64,000 bases of DNA from Cherax quadricarinatus (Eukaryota; Arthropoda; Malacostraca; Decapoda; Parastacidae). The notes beneath the pieces are model-generated. The model made no database searches. It was given only the letters and a program-made list of their open reading frames with translations, and was not told the DNA's origin. Of the stretch, positions 23,191-36,957 are shown in pieces (within the stretch, counting starts at the first letter, position 1; each line of letters starts with the position of its first letter). Both the position numbers and the translations under genes were made by a program. Location: positions 17,494,286 through 17,558,285 of the forward strand of contig NC_091293.1 of NCBI RefSeq assembly GCF_038502225.1, written 5' to 3'.

Positions 23191-26100
23191 GTTGTTTCAG
23201 CACCAGGTTGTTTCAGCAACCAGGTTGTGTCAGCACCTGGTTGTGTCAGCAACCAGGTTGTGTCAGCACCAGTTTTTTTCAGCAACCAAGTTGTTTCAGC
23301 ACCAGGCAGTTTCAACATCAGGTTGTTTCAGCAACAGATTGTTTCAACATCAGGTTGTTTCAGCAACAAATTGTTTCAGCCCCAGGTTGTTTCAACATCA
23401 GGTTGTTTCAGCAACAGATTGTTTCAGCCCCAGGTTGTTTCAGCACCAGGTTGTTTCAGCACCAGGTTGTTTCAGCACCAGGTTGTTTCAGCACCAGGTT
23501 GTTTCAGCTCCAGGTTGTTTCAGCACCAGGTTGTTTCAGCACCAGAGCACCAGGTTGTTTCAGCACCAGGTTGTTTCTGCACCAGGTTTTTTCAGCACCA
23601 GGTTGTTTCAGCACCAGGTTGTTTCAGCACCAGGTTGTTTCAGCACCAGGTTGTTTCAGCACCAAGTTGTTTCAGCACCAGGTTATTTCAGCACCAGGTT
23701 GTTTCAGCACCAGGTTGTTTCAGCACCAGGTTCTTTCAGCGCCATGTTGTTTCAGAGCCAGGTTGTTTCAACACCAGGTTGTTTCAGCACCAGGTTATTT
23801 CAGCACCAGGTTGTGTCAGCACCAGGTTGTGTCAGCAACAGGTTGTTTCAGCAACCAGGTTGTGTCAGCACCAGGTTGTTTCAGCAGCCAGGTTGTTTCA
23901 GCACCAGGTTTTGTCGGCACCAGGTTGTTTCAGCACCAGGTTGTTTCATCCCCAGGTTGTTTCAGCACCAGGTTGTTTCAGCACCAGGTTGTTTCAGCAC
24001 CAGGTTGTTTCAGCAACATGTTGTTTCAGCACCAGGTTGTTTCAGCACCAGGTTGTTTCAGCACCAGGTTTTTTCAGCACCAGGTTGTTTCAGCACCAGG
24101 TTGTTTCAGCAACCAGGTTGTGTCAGCACCTGGTTGTGTCAGCAACCAGGTTGTGTCAGCACCAGTTTTTTTCAGCAACCAAGTTGTTTCAGCACCAGGC
24201 AGTTTCAACATCAGGTTGTTTCAGCAACAGATTGTTTCAACATCAGGTTGTTTCAGCAACAAATTGTTTCAGCCCCAGGTTGTTTCAACATCAGGTTGTT
24301 TCAGCAACAGATTGTTTCAGCCCCAGGTTGTTTCAGCACCAGGTTGTTTCAGCACCAGGTTGTTTCAGCACCAGGTTGTTTCAGCACCAGGTTGTTTCAG
24401 CACCAGGTTGTTTCAGCACCAGGTTGTTTCAGCACCAGGTTGTTTCAGCACCAGGTTGTTTCAACATCAGGTTGTTTCAGCAACAGATTGTTTCAGCCCC
24501 AGGTTGTTTCAGCACCAGGTTGTTTCAGCACCAGGTTGTTTCAGCACCAGGTTGTTTCTGCACCAGGTTTTTTCAGCACCAGGTTGTTTCAGCACCAGGT
24601 TGTTTCAGCACCAGGTTGTTTCAGCACCAGGTTGTTTCAGCACCAAGTTGTTTCAGCACCAGGTTATTTCAGCACCAGGTTGTTTCAGCACCAGGTTGTT
24701 TCAGCACCAGGTTCTTTCAGCGCCATGTTGTTTCAGAGCCAGGTTGTTTCAACACCAGGTTGTTTCAGCACCAGGTTATTTCAGCACCAGGTTGTGTCAG
24801 CACCAGGTTGTGTCAGCAACAGGTTGTTTCAGCAACCAGGTTGTGTCAGCACCAGGTTGTTTCAGCAGCCAGGTTGTTTCAGCACCAGGTTTTGTCGGCA
24901 CCAGGTTGTTTCAACACCAGGTTGTTTCAGCACCAGGTTCCTTCAGCGCCATTTTGTTTCAGAGCCAGGTTGTTTCAACACCAGGTTGTTTCAGCACCAG
25001 GTTATTTCAGCACCAGGTTGTGTCAGCACCAGGTTGTGTCAGCACCAGGTTGTTTCAGCAGCAAGGTTGTTTCAGCAACCAGGTTGTGTCAGCACCAGGT
25101 TGTTTCAGCAACCAGGTTGTTTCAGCAACAAGGTTGTTTCAGCACCAGGCTTTTTCAGCACCAGGTTGTTTCAGCACCAGGTTGTTTCAGCAACCAGGTT
25201 GTGTCAGCACCAGGTTGTTTCAGCAACCAGGTTGTGTCAGCACCAGGTTTTTTCAGCAACCAGGTTGTTTCAGCACCAGGTTTTTTCAGCAACCAGGTTG
25301 TGTCAGCACCAGGTTGTTTCAGCAACCAGGTTGTGTCAGCACCAGGTTGTTTCAGCAAATAGGTTGTGTCAGCACCAGGTTTTTTCAGCAACCAAGTTGT
25401 TTCAGCAACCAGGTTGTTTCAGCACCAGGTTGTTTCAGCACGAGGTTGTATCAGCACCAGGTTGTTTCAGCACGAGGTTGTATCAGCACCAGGTTGTTTC
25501 AGCACGAGGTTGTATCAGCACCAGGTTGTTTCAGCACGAGGTTGTATCAGCACCAGGTTGTTTCAGCACCAGGTTGTTTCAGCACCAGGTTGTTTCAGCA
25601 CGAGGTTGTATCAGCACCAGGTTGTTTCAGTACCAGGTTGTTTCTGCACCAGGTTGTTTCAGCACCAGGTTGTTTCAGCACCAGGTTGTTTCAGCACGAG
25701 GTTGTATCAGCACGAGGTTGTTTCAGCACCAGGTTGTTTCAGCACGAGGATGTATCAGCACCAGGTTGTTTCAGCACCAGGTTGTTTCTGCACCAGGTTG
25801 TTTCAGCACCATGTTGTTTCAGCACCAGGTAGTTTCAGCACCAGGTTGTTTCTGCACCAGGTTGTTTCAGCACCAGGTTGTTTCAGCACCAGGTTGTGTC
25901 AGCACCAGGTTGTTTCAGCAACCAGGTTGTTTCAGCACCAGTTTTTTTCAACAACCATGTTGTTTCAGCAACCAGGTAGTTTCAGCACCAGGTTGTTTCG
26001 GCACAAGGTTGTTTCAGCAGCAGGTTGTTTCAGCACCAGGTTGTTTCAGCAGCATGTTGTTTCAGCAGCAGGTTGTTTCAGCAACCAGGTTGTTTCAGCA

Positions 26101-28229
26101 CCAGGTTTTTTAAACAACCATATTGTTTCAGCAACCAGGTTGTTTCACCACCAGGTTGTTTCAGCACCAGGTTGTTTCAGCAACCAGGTTGTTTCACCAC
26201 CAGGTTGTTTCACCACCAGGTTGTTTCAGCACCAGGTTGTTTCAGCACCAGGTTGTTTCAGCACCAGGTTGCTTCAGCAGCTGGTTGTTTCAGCAGCAGG
26301 TTGTTTCAGCAGCAAATTGTTTCAGCAGCAGGTTGTGTCAGCAGCAGGTTGTGTCAGCAGCAGGTTGTGTCAGCACCAGGTTGTGTCAGCAACAGGTTGT
26401 GTCAGCACCAGGTTGTGTCAGCACCAGGATGTGTCAGCACCAGGTTGTGTCAGCACCAGGTTGTGTCAGCACCAGGTTGTGTCAGCACCATGTTGTGTCA
26501 GCACCAGGTTGTGTCAGCACCAGGTTGTTTCAGCAACCAGGTTGTGACAGCACCAGGTTGTTTCAGCACCAGGTTGTTTCAGCACCAGGTTATTTCAGCA
26601 CCAGGTTATTTCAGCACCAGGTTGTGTCAGCACCAGGTTGTGTCAGCACCAGGTTGTTTCAGCAAACAGGATGTGTCAGCACCAGGTTGTTTCAGCAGCC
26701 AGGTTGTTTCAGCAACCAGCTTGTGTCAGCACCAGGTTGTTTCAGCAACCAGGTTGTTTCAGCAACAAGGTTGTTTCAGCACCAGGCTTTTTCAGCACCA
26801 GGTTGTTTCAGCACCAGGTTGTTTCAGCAACCAGGTTGTGTCAGCACCAGGTTGTTTCAGCAACCAGGTTGTGTCAGCACCAGGTTTTTTCAGCAACCAG
26901 GTTGTTTCAGCACCAGGTTTTTTCAGCAACCAGGTTGTGTCAGCACCAGGTTGTTTCAGCAACCAGGTTGTGTCAGCACCAGGTTGTTTCAGCAAATAGG
27001 TTGTGTCAGCACCAGGTTTTTTCAGCAACCAAGTTGTTTCAGCAACCAGGTTGTTTCAGCACCAGGTTGTTTCAGCACGAGGTTGTATCAGCACCAGGTT
27101 GTTTCAGCACGAGGTTGTATCAGCACCAGGTTGTTTCAGCACGAGGTTGTATCAGCACCAGGTTGTTTCAGCACGAGGTTGTATCAGCACCAGGTTGTTT
27201 CAGCACCAGGTTGTTTCAGCACCAGGTTGTTTCAGCACGAGGTTGTATCAGCACCAGGTTGTTTCAGTACCAGGTTGTTTCTGCATCAGGTTGTTTCAGC
27301 AGCAGGTTGTTTCAGCACCAGGTTGTTTCAGCACGAGGTTGTATCAGCACGAGGTTGTTTCAGCACCAGGTTGTTTCAGTACGAGGATGTATCAGCACCA
27401 GGTTGTTTCAGCACCAGGTTGTTTCTGCACCAGGTTGTTTCAGCACCATATTGTTTCAGCACCAGGTAGTTTCAGCACCAGGTTGTTTCTGCACCAGGTT
27501 GTTTCAGCACCAGGGTGTTTCAGCACCAGGTTGTGTCAGCACCAGGTTGTTTCAGCAACCAGGTTGTTTCAGCACCAGTTTTTTTCAACAACCATGTTGT
27601 TTCAGCAACCAGGTTGTTTCAGCACCAGGTTGTTTCAGCACAAGGTTGTTTCAGCAGCAGGTTGTTTCAGCAGCATGTTGTTTCAGCAGCAGGTTGTTTC
27701 AGCAACCACGTTGTTTCAGCACCAGGTTTTTTAAACAACCATATTGTTTCAGCAACCAGGTTGTTTCACCACCAGGTTGTTTCAGCACCAGGTTGTTTCA
27801 GCAACCAGGTTGTTTCAGCACCAGGTTGTTTCAGCACCAGGTTGTTTCAGCACCAGGTTGTTTCAGCACCAGGTTGTTTCAGCACCAGGTTGTTTCAGCA
27901 GCTGGTTGTTTCAGCAGCAGGTTGTTTCAGCAGCAAATTGTATCAGCAGCAGGTTGTGTCAGCAGCAGGTTGTGTCAGCAGCAGGTTGTGTCAGCACCAG
28001 GTTGTGTCAGCAACAGGTTGTGTCAGCACCAGGTTGTGTCAGCACCAGGATGTGTCAGCACCAGGTTGTGTCAGCACCAGGTTGTGTCAGCACCAGGTTG
28101 TGTCAGCACCATGTTGTGTCAGCACCAGGTTGTGTCAGCACCAGGTTGTTTCAGCAACCAGGTTGTGTCAGCACCAGGTTGTTTCAGCACCAGGTTGTTT
28201 CAGCACCAGGTTATTTCAGCACCAGGTTA

Positions 28230-30200
28230 TTTCAGCACCAGGTTGTGTCAGCACCAGGTTGTGTCAGCACCAGGTTGTTTCAGCAAACAGGATGTGTCAG
28301 CACCAGGTTGTTTCTGCAGCCAGGTTGTTTCAGCAACCAGGTTGTGTCAGCACCAGGTTGTTTCAGCAACCAGGTTGTGTCAGCACCAGGTTGTTTCAGC
28401 AACCAGGTTGTTTCAGCAACAAGGTTGCTTCAGCACCAGGTTTTTTCAGCACCAGGTTGTTTCAGCACCAGGTTGTTTCAGCAACCAGGTTGTGTCAGCA
28501 CCTGGTTGTGTCAGCAACCAGGTTGTGTCAGCACCAGTTTTTTTCAGCAACCAAGTTGTTTCAGCACCAGGTTGTTTCAGCACCAGGTTGTTTCAGCACC
28601 AGGTTGTGTCAGCACCAGGTTGTTTCAGCAACCAGGTTGTTTCAGCACCAGGTTTTTTCAACAACCAAGTCGTTTCAGCAACCAGGTTGTTTCAGCAACA
28701 GGTTGTTTCAGCACCAGGTTGTTTCAGCACCAGGTTGTTTCAGCACCAGGTTGTTTCAGCAGCAGGTTGTTTCAGCAGCAGGTTGTTTCAGCAGCAGGTT
28801 GTGTCAGCAGCAGGTTGTGTCAGCAGCAGGTTGTGTCAGCAGCAGGTTGTGTCAGCAGCAGGTTGTGTCAGCACCAGGTTGTGTCAGCACCAGGTTGTGT
28901 CAGCAGCATGTTGTGTCAGCACCAGGTTGTGTCAGCACCAGGTTGTGTCACCACCAGGTTGTGTCAGCACTAGGTTGTGTCAGCAAAAGGTTGTGTCAGC
29001 ACCAGGATGTGTCAGCACCAGGTTGTGTCAGCAGCAGGTTGTGTCAGCACCAGGTTGTGTCAGCACCAGGATGTGTCAGTACCAGGTTGTGTCAGCAGCA
29101 GGTTGTGTCAGCACCAGGTTGTGTCAGCACCAGGATGTGTCAGTACCAGGTTGTGTTAGCACCAGGTTGTGTCAGCACCAGGTTGTGTCAGCACCTGGTT
29201 GTGTCAGCACCAGGTTGTGTCAGCACTAGGTTGTGTCAGCACCAGGTTGTGTCAGCACTACGTTGTGTCAGCACAAGGTTGTGTCAGCACCAGGATGTGT
29301 CAGCACCAGGTTGTGTCAGCACCAGGTTGTGTCAGCAGCAGGTTGTGTCAGCACCAGGATGTGTCAGCACCAGGTTGTGTCAGCACCAGGTTGTGTCAGC
29401 ACCAGCTTGTGTCAGCACCAGCTTGTGTCAGCACCAGCTTGTGTCAGCACCAGGTTGTGTCAGCACCAGGTTGTGTCAGCACCAGGTTGTGTCAGCACCA
29501 GGTTGTGTCAGCACCAGGATGTGTCAGTACTAGGATGTGTCAGCACCATGATGTGTCAGCACCAGGTTTTGTCAGCACCAGGTTGTGTCAGCACCAGGTT
29601 GTGTCAGCACCAGGTTGTGTCAGCACCAGGTTGTGTCAGCACCAGGTTGTGTCAGCACCAGGATGTGTCAGCACCAGGTTGTGTCAGCACAAGGTTGTGT
29701 CAGCACCAGGTTGTGTCAGCACCAGGTTGTGTCAGCACCAGGTTGTGTCAGCACAAGGTTGTGTCAGCACCAGGTTGTTTCAGCACCAGGTTGTATCAGC
29801 ACCAGGTTGTTTCAGCACCAGGTTGTTTCTGCACCAGGTTGTTTCAGCACCAGGTTGTTTCTGTACCAGGTTGTTTCAACACCAGGTTGTTTCAGCACCA
29901 GGTTGTTTCAGCACCAGGTTGTTTCACCACCAGGTTGTTTCAGCACCAGGTTGTTTCAGCACCAGGTTGTTTCAGCACCAGGTTGTTTTAGCACCAGGTT
30001 GTTTCTGCACCAGGTTGTTTCAGCAACAGGTTGTTTCAGCACCAGGTTGTTTCAGCACTAGGTTGTTTCAGCACCAGGTTGTTTCATCCCCAGGTTGTTT
30101 CAGCACCAGGTTGTTTCAGCACCAGGTTGTTTCAGCACAAGGTTGTTTCAGCAACAGGTTGTTTCAGCACCAGGTTGTTTCAGCACCAGGTTGTTTCAGC
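28230..30200. repeat. Higher-order repeat copy 3 (partial) within the 16-bp array
   Basis: This shares the variant order of about 17570-19550 and 21210-23160, including the TTCTGCAGCCAGG unit, the CACCTGGTTGTG units, the CACCATGATG unit near 29547 and CATCCCCAGG near 30087. It lies about 10.6 kb from copy 1. A separate family of blocks (25150-26110, 26790-27730, 31305-32270) also recurs, with 1637 bases between the first two. Confidence 0.65.
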
Positions 30201-33200
30201 ACCAGGTTGTGTCAGCACCAGGTTTTTTCAGCACCAGGTTGTTTCAGCACCAGGTTGTTTCAGCAACCAGGTTGTGTCAGCACCTGGTTGTGTCAGCAAC
30301 CAGGTTGTGTCAGCACCAGTTTTTTTCAGCAACCAAGTTGTTTCAGCACCAGGCAGTTTCAACATCAGGTTGTTTCAGCAACAGATTGTTTCAACATCAG
30401 GTTGTTTCAGCAACAAATTGTTTCAGCCCCAGGTTGTTTCAACATCAGGTCGTTTCAGCAACAGATTGTTTCAGCCCCAGGTTGTTTCAGCACCAGGTTG
30501 TTTCAGCACCAGGTTGTTTCAGCACCAGGTTGTTTCAGCACCAGGTTGTTTCAGCTCCAGGTTGTTTCAGCACCAGGTTGTTTCAGCACCAGGTTGTTTC
30601 AGCACCAGGTTGTTTCAACATCAGGTTGTTTCAGCAACAGATTGTTTCAGCCCCAGGTTGTTTCAGCACCAGGTTGTTTAAGCACCAGGTTGTTTCAGCA
30701 CCAGGTTGTTTCTGCACCAGGTTTTTTCAGCACCAGGTTGTTTCAGCACCAGGTTGTTTCAGCACCAGGTTGTTTCAGCACCAGGTTGTTTCAGCACCAA
30801 GTTGTTTCAGCACCAGGTTATTTCAGCACCAGGTTGTTTCAGCACCAGGTTGTTTCAGCACCAGGTTCTTTCAGCGCCATGTTGTTTCAGAGCCAGGTTG
30901 TTTCAACACCAGGTTGTTTCAGCACCAGGTTATTTCAGCACCAGGTTGTGTCAGCACCAGGTTGTGTCAGCAACAGGTTGTTTCAGCAACCAGGTTGTGT
31001 CAGCACCAGGTTGTTTCAGCAGCCAGGTTGTTTCAGCACCAGGTTTTGTCGGCACCAGGTTGTTTCAACACCAGGTTGTTTCAGCACCAGGTTCCTTCAG
31101 CGCCATGTTGTTTCAGAGCCAGGTTGTTTCAACACCAGGTTGTTTCAGCACCAGGTTATTTCAGCACCAGGTTGTGTCAGCACCAGGTTGTGTCAGCACC
31201 AGGTTGTTTCAGCAGCCAGGTTGTTTCAGCAACCAGGTTGTGTCAGCACCAGGTTGTTTCAGCAACCAGGTTGTTTCAGCAACAAGGTTGTTTCAGCACC
31301 AGGCTTTTTCAGCACCAGGTTGTTTCAGCACCAGGTTGTTTCAGCAACCAGGTTGTGTCAGCACCAGGTTGTTTCAGCAACCAGGTTGTGTCAGCACCAG
31401 GTTTTTTCAGCAACCAGGTTGTTTCAGCACCAGGTTTTTTCAGCAACCAGGTTGTGTCAGCACCAGGTTGTTTCAGCAGCCAGGTTGTGTCAGCACCAGG
31501 TTGTTTCAGCAACCAGGTTGTGTCAGCACCAGGTTTTTTCAGCAACCAAGTTGTTTCAGCAACCAGGTTGTTTCAGCACCAGGTTGTTTCAGCACGAGGT
31601 TGTATCAGCACCAGGTTGTTTCAGCACGAGGTTGTATCAGCACCAGGTTGTTTCAGCACGAGGTTGTATCAGCTCCAGGTTGTTTCAGCACGAGGTTGTA
31701 TCAGCACCAGGTTGTTTCAGCACCAGGTTGTTTCAGCACCAGGTTGTTTCAGCACGAGGTTGTATCAGCACCAGGTTGTTTCAGTACCAGGTTGTTTCTG
31801 CACCAGGTTGTTTCAGCACCAGGTTGTTTCAGCACCAGGTTGTTTCAGCACGAGGTTGTATCAGCACGAGGTTGTTTCAGCACCAGGTTGTTTCAGCACG
31901 AGGATGTATCAGCACAAGTTGTTTCAGCACCAGGTTGTTTCTGCACCAGGTTGTTTCAGCACCATGTTGTTTCAGCACCAGGTAGTTTCAGCACCAGGTT
32001 GTTTCTGCACCAGGTTGTTTCAGCACCAGGTTGTTTCAGCACCAGGTTGTGTCAGCACCAGGTTGTTTCAGCAACCAGGTTGTTTCAGCACCAGTTTTTT
32101 TCAACAACCATGTTGTTTCAGCAACCAGGTTGTTTCAGCACCAGGTTGTTTCAGCACAAGGTTGTTTCAGCAGCAGGTTGTTTCAGCACCAGGTTGTTTC
32201 AGCAGCATGTTGTTTCAGCAGCAGGTTGTTTCAGCAACCAGGTTGTTTCAGCACCAGGTTTTTTAAACAACCATATTGTTTCAGCAACCAGGTTGTTTCA
32301 CCACCAGGTTGTTTCAGCACCAGGTTGTTTCAGCAACCAGGTTGTTTCACCACCAGGTTGTTTCAGCAGCTGGTTGTTTCAGCAGCAGGTTGTTTCAGCA
32401 CCAGGTTGTTTCAGCACCAGGTTGTTTCAGCACCATGTTGTTTCAGCACCAGGTTGTTTCAGCAGCTGGTTGTTTCAGCAGCAGGTTGTTTCAGCAGCAA
32501 ATTGTTTCAGCAGCAGGTTGTGTCAGCAGCAGGTTGTGTCAGCAGCAGGTTGTGTCAGCACCAGGTTGTGTCAGCAGCAGGTTGTGTCAGCACCAGGTTG
32601 TGTCAGCACCAGGATGTGTCAGCACCAGGTTGTGTCAGCACCAGGTTGTGTCAGCACCAGGTTGTGTCAGCACCATGTTGTGTCAGCACCAGGTTGTGTC
32701 AGCACCAGGTTGTGTCAGCACTAGGTTGTGTCAGCACAAGGTTGTGTCAGCACCAAGATGGGTCAGCACCAGGTTGTGTCAGCACCAGGTTGTGTCAGCA
32801 CCAGGTTGTGTCAGCACCAGGTTGTGTCAGCACCAGGTTGTGTCAGCACCAGGTTGTGTCAGCACCAGGTTGTGTCAGCACCAGGTTGTGTCAGCACCAG
32901 GTTGTGTCAGCACCAGGATGTGTCAGCACCAGGTTGTGTCAGCACCAGGTTGTGTCAGCACCAGGATGTGTCAGCACCAGGTTGTGTCAGCACCAGGTTG
33001 TGTCAACACCAGGTTGTGTCAGCACCAGGTTGTGTCAGCACCAGGTTGTGTCAGCACCAGGTTGCGTCAGCACAAGGTTGTGTCAGCACCAGGTTGCGTC
33101 AGCACCAGGTTGTGTCAGCACCAGGTTGTGTCAGCACCAGGTTGTGTCAGCACTAGTTTGTGTCAGCACCAGGTTGTGTCAGCACCAGGTTGTGTCAGCA

Positions 33201-34125
33201 CCAGGTTGTGTCAGCACCAGGATGCGTCAGCACCAGGTTGTGTCAGCACCAGGTTGTGTCAGCAGCAGGTTGTGTCAGCACAAGGTTGTGTCAGCACCAG
33301 GTTGTGTCAGCACCAGGTTGTGTCAACACCAGGTTGTGTCAACACCAGGTTGTGTCAGCACCAGTTTGTGTCAGCACCAGGTTGTGTCAGCACCAGGTTG
33401 TGTCAGCAGCAGGTTGTGTCAGCAGCAGGTTGTGTCAGCAGCAGGTTGTGTCAGCACCAGGTTGTCAGCAGCAGGTTGTGTCAGCACCAGGTTGTGTCAG
33501 CACCAGGATGTGTCAGCACCAGGTTGTGTCAGCACCAGGTTGTGTCAGCACCAGGTTGTGTCAGCACAAGGTTGTGTCAGCACCAGGTTGTGTCAGCACC
33601 AGGTTGTGTCAGCACAAGGTTGTGTCAGCAAAAGGTTGTGTCAGCACCAGGATGTGTCAGCACCAGGTTGTGTCAGTAGCAGGTTGTGTCAGCATCAGGT
33701 TGTGTCAGCACCAGGATGTGTCAGTACCAGGTTGTGTCAGCACCAGGTTGTGTCAGCACCAGGTTGTGTCAGCAGCAGGTTGTGTCAGCAGCAGGTTGTG
33801 TCAGCACAAGGTTGTGTCAGCACCAGGTTGTGTCAGCACCAGGTTGTGTCAGCAGCAGGTTGTGTCAGCACCAGGTTGTTTCAGCAGCTGGTTGTGCCAG
33901 CACCAGGTTGTGTCAGCACTAGGTTGTGTCGGCACCAGGTTGTGTCAGCAACAGGTTGTGTTAGCAGCAGGTTGTGTCAGCACCAGGCTGTGTCAGCACC
34001 AGGCTGTGTCAGCAGCAGGTTGTGTCAGCAGCAGGTTGTGTCAGCAGCAGGTTGTGTCAGCAGCAGGTTGTGTCAGCAGCAGGTTGTGTCAGCACCAGGT
34101 TGTGTCAACACCAGGTTGTGTCAGC

Positions 34126-36957
34126 ACCAGGTTGTGTCAACACCAGGTTGTGTCAGCACCAGGTTGTGTCAACACCAGGTTGTGTCAGCACCAGGTTGTG
34201 TCAGCACCAGGTTGTGTCAGCACCAGGTTGTGTCAACACCAGGTTGTGTCAGCACCAGGTTGTGTCAGCACCAGGTGTGTCAGCAACAGGTTGTGTCAGC
34301 ACCAGGTTGTGTCAGCACCAGGTTGTGTCAGCACCAGGTTGTGTCAACACCAGGTTGTGTCAGCACCAGGTTGTGTCAGCACCAGGTTGTGTCAGCAGCA
34401 GGTTGTGTCAGCACCAGGTTGTGTCAGCAGCTGGTTGTGCCAGCACCAGGTTGTGTCAGCACTAGGTTGTGTCGGCACCAGGTTGTGTCGGCACCAGGTT
34501 GTGTCAGCAGCAGGTTGTGTCAGCACCAGGCTGTGTCAGCAGCAGGTTGTGTCAGCAGTAGGTTGTGTCAGCAGCAGGTTGTGTCAGCAGCAGGTTGTGT
34601 CAGCAGCAGGTTGTGTCAGCAGCAGGTTGTGTCAACACCAGGTTGTGTCAGCACCAGGTTGTGTCAACACCAGGTTGTGTCAGCACCAGGTTGTGTCAGC
34701 ACCAGGTTGTGTCAGCACCAGGTTGTGTCAACACCAGGTTGTGTCAGCAGCAGGTTGTGTCAGCACCAGGTTGTGTCAGCAACAGGTTGTGTCAGCACCA
34801 GGTTGTGTCAGCACCAGGTTGTGTCAGCACCAGGTTGTGTCAACACCAGGTTGTGTCAGCAGCAGGTTGTGTCAGCACCAGGTTGTGTCAACACCAGGTT
34901 GTGTCAACACAAGGTTGTGTCAGCACTAGGTTGTGTCAGCACCAGGTTGTGTCAACACCAGGTTGTGTCAGCAGCAGGTTGTGTCAGCACCAGGTTGTGT
35001 CAGCAGCAGGTTGTGTCAGCACCATGTTGTGTCAGCACGAGGTTGTGTCAGCACCAGGTTGTGTCAGAACCAGTTTGTGTCAGCACCAGGTTGTGTCAGC
35101 ACCAGGTTGTGTCGGCAACCAGGTTGTGTCAGCACCAGGTTGTGTCAGCACCAGGTTGTGTCAGCACCAGTTTGTGTCAGCAGCAGGTTGTGTCAGCACC
35201 AGGTTGTGTCAGCAGCAGGTTGTGTCAGCAGCAGGTTGTGTCAGCACCAGGATGTGTCAGCACCAGGTTGTGTCCGCACCAGGTTGTGTCAGCACCAGGT
35301 TGTGTCAGCACCAGGTTGTGTCAGCACCAGGTTGTGTCAGCACCGGCTTGTGTCAGCACCAGGTTGTGTCAGCACCAGGTTGTGTCAGCACCAGGTTGTG
35401 TCAGCAGCAGGTTGTGTCAGCACCAGGTTGTGTCAGCAGCAGGTTGTGTCAGCACCAGGTTGTGTCAGCAGCAGGTTGTGTCAACAGCAGGTTGTGTCAG
35501 CACCAGGATGTGTCAGCACCAGGTTGTGTCAGCACCAGGTTGTGTCAGCACCAGGTTGTGTCAACACCAGGTTGTGTCAGCACCAGGTTATGTCAGCACC
35601 AGGTTGTGTCAGCACCAGGTTGTGTCAACACCAGGTTGTGTCAGCAGCAGGTTGTGTCAGCACCAGGTTGTGTCAGCACCAGGTTGTGTCAGCACCAGGT
35701 TGTGTCAGCACCAGGTTGTGTCAGCACCAGGTTGTGTCAGCAGCAGGTTGTGTCAGCAGCAGGTTGTGTCAGCACCAGGTTGTGTCAGCACAAGGTTGTG
35801 TCAGCACCAGGTTGTGTCAGCACCAGGTTGTGTCAGCAGCAGGTTGTGTCAGCACCAGGATGTGTCAGCACCAGGTTGTGTCAGCACCAGGTTGTGTCAG
35901 CACCAGATTGTGTCAGCAGCAGGTTGTGTCAGCACCAGGTTGTGTCAGCACCAGGTTGTGTCAGCAGCAGGTTGTGTCAGCACCAGGTTGTGTCAGCACC
36001 AGGTTGTGTCAGCAGCAGGTTGTATCAGCAGCAGGTTGTATCAGCAGCAGGTTGTGTCAGCAGCAGGGTGTGTCAGCAGCAGGTTGTGTCAGCACCAGGA
36101 TGTTTCAGCACCAGGTTGTGTCAGCACCAGGTTGTGTCAGCACCAGATTGTGTCAGCAGCAGGTTGTGTCAGCACCAGGTTGTGTCAACACCAGGTTGTG
36201 TCAGCAGCAGGTTGTGTCAGCACCAGGTTGTCTCAGCACCAGGTTGTGTCAGCACCAGGTTGTGTCAGCACCAGGTTGTGTCAGCACCAGGATGTGTCAG
36301 CACCAGGTTGTGTCAGCACCAGGTTGTGTCAGCACCAGGTTGTGTCAGCAGAAGGTTGTGTCAGCACCAGGTTGTGTCAGCACCAGGTTGTGTCAGCACC
36401 AGGTTGTGTCAGCACCAGGTTGTGTCAGCAGCAGGTTGTGTCAGCACCAGGTTTTGTCAGCACCAGGTTGTGTCAGCACCAGGTTGTGTCAGCACCAGGT
36501 TGTGTCAGCACCAGGTTGTGTCAGCAGCAGGTTGTGTCAGCACCAGGTTGTGTCAGCACCAGGTTGTGTCAGCACCAGGTTGTGTCAGCACCAGGTTGTG
36601 TCAGCACCAGGTTGTGTCAGCACCAGGTTGTGTCAGCACAAGGCTGTGTCAGCACCAGGATGTGTCAGCACCAGGTTGTGTCAGCACCAGGTTGTGTCAG
36701 CACCAGGTTGTGTCAGCACCAGGTTGTGTCAGCATCAGGTTGTGTCAGCACCAGGTTGTGTCAGCACCAGGTTGTGTCAGCACCAGGTTGTGTCAGCAGC
36801 AGGTTGTGTCAGCACCAGGTTGTGTCAGCACCAGGTTGTGTCAGCACCAGGTTGTGTCAGCAGCAGGTTGTGTCAGCAGCAGGTTGTGTCAGCACCAGGT
36901 TGTGTCAGCACCAGGTTGTGTCAGCACCAGGTTGTGTCAGCAGCAGGTTGTGTCAGC
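34126..36957. repeat. 2832-bp higher-order repeat, first copy
   Basis: Landmarks recur at exactly 2832 bases (177 units of 16). The shortened unit CCAGGTGTGT occurs at 34271 and 37103, and GCTGGTTGTGC at 34430 and 37262. The copies are nearly identical across the whole period. Confidence 0.85.

Noticed and set aside
10308..32000. Minus-strand ORFs of 60-92 codons in the array
   Set aside because: They arise where TTCTGCA or CAACCAGG variants happen to remove the TGA otherwise present every 48 nt; pure repeat translation.
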